Shown here piece by piece: positions 9,119 to 15,495 of a stretch of 64,000 nt of DNA. The position numbers were made by a program, and so were the translations under genes. Below the pieces are notes generated by a model. The model did no database searches. It was not told the DNA's origin and was given only the letters and a program-made list of their open reading frames with translations. Each line of letters opens with the position of its first letter. Position 1 is the first letter of the stretch. The DNA is taken from NCBI RefSeq assembly GCF_900104685.1, contig NZ_LT629755.1:3286001-3350000 (forward strand). The letters are read 5' to 3'. Source of the DNA: Agromyces flavus (GTDB lineage Bacteria; Actinomycetota; Actinomycetes; Actinomycetales; Microbacteriaceae).

Positions 9119-10408
9119 ATGAGCCCACGCACCGCCGGGCCGAATCGCCTCCGTCCGAGCGTCGTGATCCCCGCCGTCGGCGTGCCCGTCGCCATCGCGG
9201 CGGCGGTGCTCGTGCCGATGCAGGCGACGGCCTCGGTCGACCTGCCCGACAAGAGCGTCGAAGAGCTCATCGCGTTCGCGCGTTCGAGCGATGTCGAGGC
9301 GCTGTCCGGCACGATCGCCCAGCGGTCCGAGCTGGGACTGCCCGACCTCGGTGGCATCGTCGGCGACGGCCCGGGCGGCAGCCCCGGCGAGGGCGGCCCG
9401 AGCGAGGGCGGCACGGATGGCGCGACCGCCGCGGGCCTCGACGACCTCCTCTCGCTCGCGACCGGCAGCTACGACGCGAACGTGTACCTCGACGAGAACC
9501 ACGCGCGCCTGCAGGTGCTCGACCGGATGGCCGAGCGGAACGTCTACCTCGGCCCCGATGACGCGTGGTTCGTCGATTCGGAGACGAACACCGCGACCCG
9601 GCTGACCGCGCCCGAGGGCACCGACCTCGAGCAGCTCGAGGCCGAGGCCGAGCGACTCGCCGAGGAGTCGAAGGCCGAGCTCGAGGCACAGCTTCCAGAC
9701 GGCGAGCAGCTGCCGTCCCCCCAGCAGCTGCTCGACCGCGCGCTCGATCGGCTCGACGAGACCACTGACGTCTCCGTCGGGACCGACGGGCGCGTCGCCG
9801 GTCGTGAGGCGTACGAGCTCGTGCTCGCGCCCCGCACCGGCGACACCCTCGTGGGCGAGGTGCGGTTCGCCATCGACGGCGAGAACGGCGCCGCCCTGTC
9901 CGCGTCGATCACCGCGCGGGGTGCCTCCGATCCGGCCTTCTCGATCGGCTTCACCGAGGTCGACTTCTCGGCGCCCGATCCGTCGGTCTTCGCCTTCGAG
10001 CCGGCGGGCGACATGGCCGTGACGGAGACCGAGCTGCCCATCCCCACGGCCGACGAGCTCGCGCAGTGGAAGGCCGACGCCGAGGCGCACGCCGAGGGCG
10101 ACGATGGGGTCGCCCCCGACGTGCCGCACCCCCTGGTGCACGGCGAGGGATGGACGACGGTCGTCGAGCTGGATGCCACGGCGGCGATGGCCGCGCACGA
10201 CGCAGCCGACGGCGCCGGCGACGGACCGTCCGGCGACGCGCTCGCCGAGGCATCCGCCGCGCTCGAGGCCCTGACCACGCCGGTCGACGGCGGACGGGCG
10301 CTGCAGACGTCGCTGGTCTCGGTGCTGTTCACCGATGACGGCCGCGTCCTGGCGGGATCGGTTCCCGTCGACACGCTCGTCGAGGTCGCCGCCGGGTCGG
10401 GTCGCTGA
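9119..10408 (+). CDS. LolA/RseB-fold exported protein preceding an ABC exporter
   Basis: 429 aa. One N-terminal hydrophobic segment (VVIPAVGVPVAIAAAVLV, residues about 16-33) acts as a signal or anchor. The rest resembles the LolA/LppX/RseB half-barrel fold that binds lipid or hydrophobic ligands, as in actinobacterial proteins labelled 'outer membrane lipoprotein carrier' although these cells lack a classical outer membrane. A Gly/Glu-rich linker (about 84-105) and a long acidic helix (about 165-195) interrupt the fold. The start is leaderless (TAGCCT 6 nt upstream). The ABC ATPase and permease follow within 11 nt, so the three probably form one unit, with this protein presenting a lipid-like substrate or sensing envelope state. 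That role is inferred from context. Confidence 0.72.
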   Translation: MSPRTAGPNRLRPSVVIPAVGVPVAIAAAVLVPMQATASVDLPDKSVEELIAFARSSDVEALSGTIAQRSELGLPDLGGIVGDGPGGSPGEGGPSEGGTDGATAAGLDDLLSLATGSYDANVYLDENHARLQVLDRMAERNVYLGPDDAWFVDSETNTATRLTAPEGTDLEQLEAEAERLAEESKAELEAQLPDGEQLPSPQQLLDRALDRLDETTDVSVGTDGRVAGREAYELVLAPRTGDTLVGEVRFAIDGENGAALSASITARGASDPAFSIGFTEVDFSAPDPSVFAFEPAGDMAVTETELPIPTADELAQWKADAEAHAEGDDGVAPDVPHPLVHGEGWTTVVELDATAAMAAHDAADGAGDGPSGDALAEASAALEALTTPVDGGRALQTSLVSVLFTDDGRVLAGSVPVDTLVEVAAGSGR

Positions 10409-10418
10409 CGGGCCGCCG

Positions 10419-11384
10419 GTGAGCGACCTCGCGATCCAGACGAACGGGCTCACCAAGCGCTTCGGCGCGCAGGCCGCGGTCGACGGCATCGATCTCGCGG
10501 TGCCGCAGGGCGCGGTCTACGGGTTCCTCGGGCCCAACGGCTCCGGCAAGACGACGACCATCCGCATGCTGCTGGGCCTGGTTCGGGCGACGGATGGCTC
10601 GGCGCGCGTGCTCGGCTCCGAGATGCCGAGGCACCTCGACGCGGTCCTGCCGCGCGTCGGCGCGCTCGTCGAGGGCCCGGCGTTCGCGCCGTTCCTCTCT
10701 GGCGCGTCGAACCTGCGGCGCTTCGATGCGGCCGATCGCCATGCCGCTCCCACGACACGCGGCGCGCGCGTGGCCGAGGCGCTCGATCGGGTCGGCCTCG
10801 CCCACGCCGCGCGCAAGAAGGCCGGGGCCTACTCGCTCGGCATGAAGCAGCGGCTGGGGCTCGCCAACGCCCTCCTCATGCCGCGCGACCTGCTCGTGCT
10901 CGACGAGCCGACGAACGGGCTCGACCCGCAGGGCACGCGCGAGGTGCGCTCGCTCATCCGCTCGTTCGCCGCAGACGGGACGACCGTCTTCGTGTCGAGC
11001 CACCTGCTGGCCGAGGTCGAGCAGCTGTGCACGCACGTCGGGGTGATGAGCGCGGGGCGGCTCGTCGCGCAGGGCACGCTCGAGGAGTTCCGGCGCTCGG
11101 GGGAGTCGCGCGTCGAGGTGCTGACGCCCGATTCCGGACGCGCGCGTGCGGTGCTCGCCCGGTTGGGTCTCGTGACGGATGCCGCGGGGACGTGGGATCC
11201 GGCCGACGCGGGCGAGGACGGCACGGTCTCTGCCGTCCTCGGGGACTCGTCGCCCGAGCCTGACGCGATCGTTGCGGCCCTCGTCGGCGACGGCGTGCGG
11301 GTTCGCGGGTTCGCGGTGCGCCGCGAGAGCCTCGAGCAGCGATTCGTCGAGCTGACGGGGGAGGGCTTCGATGTCGTCGGGTGA
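10419..11384 (+). CDS. ABC-2 type transporter ATP-binding subunit
   Basis: 321 aa ATPase with Walker A GPNGSGKTTT (about residue 40), signature SLGMKQRLGLANAL, Walker B LLVLDEPTNGLDP and switch His in FVSSHLL. It is of the DrrA/CcmA-like class, with a C-terminal regulatory tail of about 100 residues. GTG 10419 was chosen because the domain starts right after it; no clear ribosome site is seen, so it probably relies on coupling to the LolA-like gene 11 nt upstream. The end overlaps the permease start by 14 nt. Substrate unknown; related systems export drugs, lipids or peptides. Confidence 0.9.
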   Translation: MSDLAIQTNGLTKRFGAQAAVDGIDLAVPQGAVYGFLGPNGSGKTTTIRMLLGLVRATDGSARVLGSEMPRHLDAVLPRVGALVEGPAFAPFLSGASNLRRFDAADRHAAPTTRGARVAEALDRVGLAHAARKKAGAYSLGMKQRLGLANALLMPRDLLVLDEPTNGLDPQGTREVRSLIRSFAADGTTVFVSSHLLAEVEQLCTHVGVMSAGRLVAQGTLEEFRRSGESRVEVLTPDSGRARAVLARLGLVTDAAGTWDPADAGEDGTVSAVLGDSSPEPDAIVAALVGDGVRVRGFAVRRESLEQRFVELTGEGFDVVG

Positions 11385-12222
11385 GCGGGCGGGCCGCGCC
11401 CGCCGTGCGGTCGGCCCCTCCCTCCTCGCCTCCGAGCTGCTCACCCTCTTCCGTCGGTGGCGCACGTGGGCGATGCTCGCCGCGCTCGCGCTCATCCCGA
11501 TCCTCATCGGCATCGCGATCCGGGTCGCGGGCGGCGCCTCCCCCGGCCGCGGCCCGGCGTTCCTCGACCAGATCGCGGGCAACGGCCTCTTCGTCAGCCT
11601 CACGGCGCTCGTCGTCGCGACGCCGCTGTTCCTCCCGCTCACGATCTCGGTGGTCGCGGGGGATGCGATCGCCGGCGATGCGAGCCTGGGCACCCTCCGC
11701 TACCTCCTCATCGCGCCGGCCGGACGCATGCGGCTGCTCCTCGTGAAGTACCTCGTCGTCGCCGCCTTCTGCCTCGCGGGCGCGCTCACCCTCGTACTCG
11801 TCGGCACGCTGGTCGGATGGGTGCTGTTCCCGATCGGGCCGGTGACGCTCCTCTCGGGCGGTCAGGTGTCGGTCGGCGAAGGGCTCCTGCGCGTCCTCGC
11901 GATCGGCGCGTACGTGGCCGTGTCGATGCTCGGCCTCAGCGCGATCGGGCTGTTCGCCTCGACGCTGACCGTCGTGCCGGTCGGCGCCATGGCCGCGACC
12001 GCGATCCTCGCCGTCGCCACGCAGATCGCCGGAGCCATCCCGCAGCTCGAGTGGCTGCACCCGTGGCTGTTCACCGACCGCTGGTTCGACTTCGACGCGT
12101 TCCTGCGCTCGCCGCCCGCCTGGGGCCCGTTCGTCGACAACGCGCTCGTGCAGGCGGCCTACCTGGCGGTGTTCGGCGGTGCGGCGGCCTGGCGCTTCGC
12201 GACGAGCGACATCCTGTCGTAG
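11371..12222 (+). CDS. ABC-2 type transporter permease
   Basis: 283 aa with about six membrane segments: near residues 30-50, 65-95, 120-150, 175-200, 205-230 and 255-275. The N-terminus is basic and cytoplasmic (SSGERAGRARRAV). It carries the ABC-2 feature of an amphipathic LLASELLTLFRRWRTW segment before the first helix. It overlaps the ATPase gene by 14 nt, so the pair is translationally coupled. A hairpin starts at its stop codon and separates it from the convergent methyltransferase. Export direction is inferred from the ABC-2 family. Confidence 0.87.
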   Translation: MSSGERAGRARRAVGPSLLASELLTLFRRWRTWAMLAALALIPILIGIAIRVAGGASPGRGPAFLDQIAGNGLFVSLTALVVATPLFLPLTISVVAGDAIAGDASLGTLRYLLIAPAGRMRLLLVKYLVVAAFCLAGALTLVLVGTLVGWVLFPIGPVTLLSGGQVSVGEGLLRVLAIGAYVAVSMLGLSAIGLFASTLTVVPVGAMAATAILAVATQIAGAIPQLEWLHPWLFTDRWFDFDAFLRSPPAWGPFVDNALVQAAYLAVFGGAAAWRFATSDILS

Positions 12223-12247
12223 TGGATGGCGCGCCCGCGCCATCCAC
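12222..12247. terminator. bidirectional hairpin terminator
   Basis: Perfect 10-bp arms 12222-12231 (GTGGATGGCG) and 12238-12247 with a 6-nt loop, between the convergent permease and methyltransferase genes. Confidence 0.6.
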
Positions 12248-12250
12248 GCG

Positions 12251-12808
12251 TCAGCCGCCGGCGTCGACGTGCGTGCGCTCGGCGAGGATGCCCGAACCGT
12301 GCTCGGCCTCGAGCCGGTCGCGGACCGCGAACCACGGGGTCGCGCGCATCGCGGCCGCGACTCCGTCGAGGTGCCCGGCGTCCGCGAGCGGCACGGGGCC
12401 GATCCCGTACGCGACGAGCAGGCGCGCACCCGGGCGCAGCGCGTGCGCGAGCGCGCGGAGCTCCGGCACCGCAGCCGAGGTCCAGAACACGTTGACGTTC
12501 ACGCAGAAGGCGGCATCGAACGGACCGTACGCGGGATCGAGGTCGGCGAGCGCGCCGCGCATCACCCGGATGTCGCCCGAGTCGACGGCGCGACGGACGC
12601 GCGCCTCGATCCTCGACACCGCTTCCGCCGACCGGTCGATCGCGACGATGCACGGCCGCCCCGCGGCATCCGTCGCCCCGACCGCCGCGAGCACCACGTC
12701 GACCGACGCGCCCGTGCCCGACCCGATGTCGAGCACGCGCTCGCCGGGTCGCGGATCGAGCACGCCGACCGCCCAGCGCACGCGGTCGGGCACCGTCGGC
12801 ATCGCCAT
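12251..12808 (-). CDS. class I SAM-dependent methyltransferase
   Basis: 185 aa Rossmann-fold methyltransferase. Motif I is VLDIGSGTGAS (about residues 24-34), followed by an acidic motif II at IVAIDRSAEAV and motif IV at FDAAFCVNVNVFW. It has the shape of a UbiE/type-11 methyltransferase but is short. ATG 12808 was chosen because CGGAAGC lies just upstream; ATG 12868 and ATG 12802 are possible. The substrate is not evident. Upstream on the same strand is the erythromycin-esterase-like gene, with only about 60 nt between; whether they share a transcript is unclear. Confidence 0.8.
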   Translation of the reverse strand: MAMPTVPDRVRWAVGVLDPRPGERVLDIGSGTGASVDVVLAAVGATDAAGRPCIVAIDRSAEAVSRIEARVRRAVDSGDIRVMRGALADLDPAYGPFDAAFCVNVNVFWTSAAVPELRALAHALRPGARLLVAYGIGPVPLADAGHLDGVAAAMRATPWFAVRDRLEAEHGSGILAERTHVDAGG

Positions 12809-12869
12809 GCTTCCGAGGATGGCAGACGCGGGGGTTGGCTCGCAGGAGCCGAGCGTCCGCCTGATCACG

Positions 12870-14225
12870 TCAGGGGGTCAACCCGCGCTCGTCGATCCAC
12901 GTGTGCCACGGCGAGACCCGGCCGACGTGCACGACGGCGTCGAACGCCGAAGCCGGGTCGGAGGTGAGGAGGTGCGGACCGTGCGCGGTGCCGCTCGTGG
13001 CGGCGAGTCGCGGCGCGAGGATCGGGTCGCCCCGGACGCCACGGAGATCCACGAGGAGGCATTCGTCGGGATCGCGCGTCGCCTCGGCGAGCATCGCGTC
13101 GAGACTCTCGGGAGCGGGCTCGGGGAGGTCGTCGACGAAGGGGGTCGAGTGGCCCGGCGCGTCATCGGGTCGCGGTCGGTGCAGCCACGTCGCGCCACCG
13201 CCGTACGTCGTGCCGATCACGACGGAGCGGCCGCGAAGCTCGCGCGCCAGGTGCTGTCCGAGCGTCGGCTGCGGCTCGGGCACGAGCGGCGGCGCGTGGA
13301 AGGGGGAGCGCTGGACATGGCCGTTCGCCGCGAGGACCACGATCCGGTCGTGCCGACCGAGCACCCACCGGACGCTCTCGGCCATCGCGAGGTCGCGCAC
13401 GTTCGCGGGCGGGTACCGGCGGCCCGGGGCGTCGACCATGGCGGCGAGGAACGCGTCGGCGTGACGCGCCACCACGGCGCACTGGACGGCGAAGTCGACG
13501 ACCTCGAAGGCATCGGGATCGCCGTCGGCCTCCGCACGATCGAGGATTGCCGGACGACGCGCGGCGATCCGCTCGGCGAGCTCGCCGATCGCCGCCGTGA
13601 GCGGATGGCGCGCATCGGGCTCGAGCGCGAGGTACGAGGCGATCGCGACGGCGGCCCACGCGAGCCCGCCGTCGTCGGGCGGGAGGTGGTCGAACATCGG
13701 CAGGAGATGCGCGCGGACCCGCGCGGCGTACTCGGGGTCGTACCGGTCGAGCGCGTCCAGGGCCGCGACGACCGCGGGCCGCGCCGTCGCGGCCGACGCG
13801 GGCAGGTCCATGCCGAAGAAGCGCACGGGACGGGTGGCCCGGAGGTTGCGCCGCCGCATCCAGGCGAGCTGGTCGAGCATCTCTTGCGACTTCCCGTGAT
13901 GGTAGGTCACGCCGCGTTGCAGCACGTCGCGCGGCGGTGTCGCGCTGCGACCCATGATCCAGTCGTCCACGAGCCGACCCTCCGCGAACCCCGACTCCGC
14001 GACGACGGCAGTGAAGCCGAGCCGTTCCACCAGGAACCGCGTGATGCGGTGACGCACGTCGAGGAACTCGTGCACGCGATGCATGCTCTCGCCGAGGAAC
14101 ACGGCACGCGCGTCTCCGACCAGTCCGGCGATCGCGTCGAGGTCGGAGCCGTCGAGTTCGTCGGGATCGAGGGTGGCGAGCGGCGAGGCGTACCGCCTGA
14201 GCCGTCGGACCTGCGCGTCGTCCAT
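12870..14225 (-). CDS. erythromycin esterase family protein
   Basis: 451 aa of the EreA/EreB-like hydrolase family (PF05139). The diagnostic active-site block is FLGESMHRVHEFL (residues 43-55) with Glu46, His49 and Glu53; VVAESGFAEG and ALDALDRYDPEY follow. True Ere enzymes open macrolide lactones, but most actinobacterial members are uncharacterised and belong to the succinoglycan-biosynthesis/Ere superfamily. Macrolide resistance should therefore not be assumed. GGAGG lies 4 nt before the ATG and a TAGGGT hexamer about 15 nt before it, giving a very short leader. No mobile element or other resistance gene is nearby. Confidence 0.85.
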   Translation of the reverse strand: MDDAQVRRLRRYASPLATLDPDELDGSDLDAIAGLVGDARAVFLGESMHRVHEFLDVRHRITRFLVERLGFTAVVAESGFAEGRLVDDWIMGRSATPPRDVLQRGVTYHHGKSQEMLDQLAWMRRRNLRATRPVRFFGMDLPASAATARPAVVAALDALDRYDPEYAARVRAHLLPMFDHLPPDDGGLAWAAVAIASYLALEPDARHPLTAAIGELAERIAARRPAILDRAEADGDPDAFEVVDFAVQCAVVARHADAFLAAMVDAPGRRYPPANVRDLAMAESVRWVLGRHDRIVVLAANGHVQRSPFHAPPLVPEPQPTLGQHLARELRGRSVVIGTTYGGGATWLHRPRPDDAPGHSTPFVDDLPEPAPESLDAMLAEATRDPDECLLVDLRGVRGDPILAPRLAATSGTAHGPHLLTSDPASAFDAVVHVGRVSPWHTWIDERGLTP

Positions 14226-14240
14226 GGAACCTCCGCGGCG

Positions 14241-14246
14241 ACCCTA
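14241..14246 (-). promoter_or_regulatory. -10 hexamer TAGGGT for the Ere-family gene
   Basis: TAGGGT on the minus strand. The predicted start point falls at about 14234, so the RNA would begin essentially at the GGAGG ribosome site. Confidence 0.4.
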
Positions 14247-14311
14247 CCCGGGAGGACGGCGCGCTCGACGGGATGTTCGCTGCGGGCTGGTGCCCGAGTG
14301 CGTCCGGGCCG

Positions 14312-14938
14312 TCAGCGGTAGATGCGCTCCGCGTACGAGGGCCCGTAGTACTCGTCGATCGCCGCGACATCCGCCTCGGGCTGCTCGATCGCCTTCGCGA
14401 TGAGCGCCCGGCGCCGTACCGCCTCGGGCCGCCAGGTGTCGGGCTGCCAGGCGCTCGAGCGCAGGAACGCCTTCGAGCAGTGGAAGAACACCTCGTCGAT
14501 GTCGACGAGGAGGGCGAGGGCCGGTCGGTTGCCGTTCACGACCATGCCGTCGAGGAACGGCGCGTCGCGCACGATCGTCGCCCGGCCGTTGATGCGGAGG
14601 GTGTCGCCCCGACCGGGCACCACGAACACCAGGCCGACGTGCGGGTTGCGCAGGATGTTGCGGAAGCCGTCCGCGCGTCGGTTCCCGGGTCGCTCTGGGA
14701 TCGCGATGGTGGTGTCGTCGAGCACGTGTGCGAAGCCCGCCGGGTCGCCCTTCGGCGACACGTCGAGGCGGCCCTTCTCGTCGCAGGTCGCGACGAAGGC
14801 GAGGGATGCCGCGGCGAGCCACTCGCGGTCGACCTCCTGCAGGCGATCGCGCACCTTGTCGGCGACGCGCGGGAGCGGCGTGCCGATGATCGCCTCGAGC
14901 TCGTCGACGGTGGTCACGGCGGTGCCGCGCTCGCTCAC
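14312..14938 (-). CDS. PPOX-class FMN-binding flavoprotein (MSMEG_1061-like)
   Basis: 208 aa split-barrel flavoprotein of the pyridoxamine-phosphate-oxidase superfamily. It shows the blocks of the MSMEG_1061-type group: DVSPKGDPAGF (about residues 61-71), IPERPGNRRADGFRNIL, PHVGLVFVVPGRGDTLRINGRA, and a C-terminal HCSKAFLRSSAW. Such proteins bind FMN or F420; the reaction is unknown. The GTG start at 14938 overlaps the stop of the upstream gene as GTGA, so the two are translationally coupled. A second GTG at 14917 is less likely. In an F420-rich genome an F420-linked role is possible but not shown. Confidence 0.85.
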   Translation of the reverse strand: MSERGTAVTTVDELEAIIGTPLPRVADKVRDRLQEVDREWLAAASLAFVATCDEKGRLDVSPKGDPAGFAHVLDDTTIAIPERPGNRRADGFRNILRNPHVGLVFVVPGRGDTLRINGRATIVRDAPFLDGMVVNGNRPALALLVDIDEVFFHCSKAFLRSSAWQPDTWRPEAVRRRALIAKAIEQPEADVAAIDEYYGPSYAERIYR

Positions 14939-15444
14939 GCCCGGGACTCCACGACGGGCATCGACGGATCGGCGCGACGCTCGCCGACGCTGGGCGGCAG
15001 CTTGCAGAGATCGTAGAAGTACCGCGTCGGCGCGGACTCGTCGCTCACGTCGACGTTCACGTCGGCGGTGCCGTGCGGCAGCTCGTCGTCGCGGAGCGTC
15101 CAGATCGCGAAGTGCCAGATGCCACGGACCGACCGGTTGAGGAGTCGCCGGCCGTCGACGACGAGGATCGTCTCGTCGTCCTGGGCGCCCGCGAGCGTGC
15201 CGTCCCGGAACGGCTCGATCGTGTCGCGGCGCAACGTCGCCTCGTCGACGTCGCCGACCGAGCGGCGGACCGCGGGCTGGCCGCGGGCGACGAGGACGGC
15301 CGCGAGGTCGTCGGCGAACCGAGCGGCGTCCTCCTCGGTCGTCGCCTCGACGGCGACGAGCCGGCGGCCGGCCCACGAGTTGTGCAGGAACTCCTCGGCG
15401 ACCGACTCGAGCAGGTCGCGACGTGCTTCGCTCAGCTCACCCAT
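14935..15444 (-). CDS. uridine-kinase-like protein without a P-loop
   Basis: 169 aa. The order of elements follows nucleoside kinases of the uridine-kinase type: an RRLVAVE strand, then a helix ARFADDLAAVLVARG, then AVRRSVGDVDEA, and later ILVVDGRRLLNRSVRGIWHFAIW, which matches the VLVVDG-x-[FL]-L-x-R-pel-x-g-[IL]-W strand of that family. Where the GxxGxGK[ST] loop should stand (residues 33-41) the sequence is EATTEEDAA, with no Gly or Lys. It is therefore unlikely to bind ATP in the usual way and may be a pseudoenzyme. Leaderless start (TAGCGT 6 nt upstream). Coupled by GTGA to the PPOX flavoprotein. The homology call is from recall, not a search. Confidence 0.6.
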   Translation of the reverse strand: MGELSEARRDLLESVAEEFLHNSWAGRRLVAVEATTEEDAARFADDLAAVLVARGQPAVRRSVGDVDEATLRRDTIEPFRDGTLAGAQDDETILVVDGRRLLNRSVRGIWHFAIWTLRDDELPHGTADVNVDVSDESAPTRYFYDLCKLPPSVGERRADPSMPVVESRA

Positions 15445-15450
15445 GCCCTC

Positions 15451-15456
15451 ACGCTA
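15451..15456 (-). promoter_or_regulatory. -10 hexamer TAGCGT, leaderless promoter
   Basis: TAGCGT, 6 nt, then ATG 15444 on the minus strand. Confidence 0.55.
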
Positions 15457-15458
15457 CG

Positions 15459-15489
15459 CCTCCGGCTCGCGCTCCGCGCGAGCCGGAGG
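15459..15489 (-). terminator. perfect 14-bp hairpin terminator
   Basis: Arms 15459-15472 and 15476-15489 are perfect complements with a 3-nt loop. It lies 6 nt past the stop of the DMFase-like gene and partly under the -35 region of the next gene's promoter. Confidence 0.75.
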
Positions 15490-15495
15490 ACGCGG

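Noticed and set aside
12870..14225. Macrolide resistance gene on a mobile island
   Set aside because: Most members of the family are not resistance enzymes, base composition matches the neighbours, and there is no integrase, transposase or repeat border.
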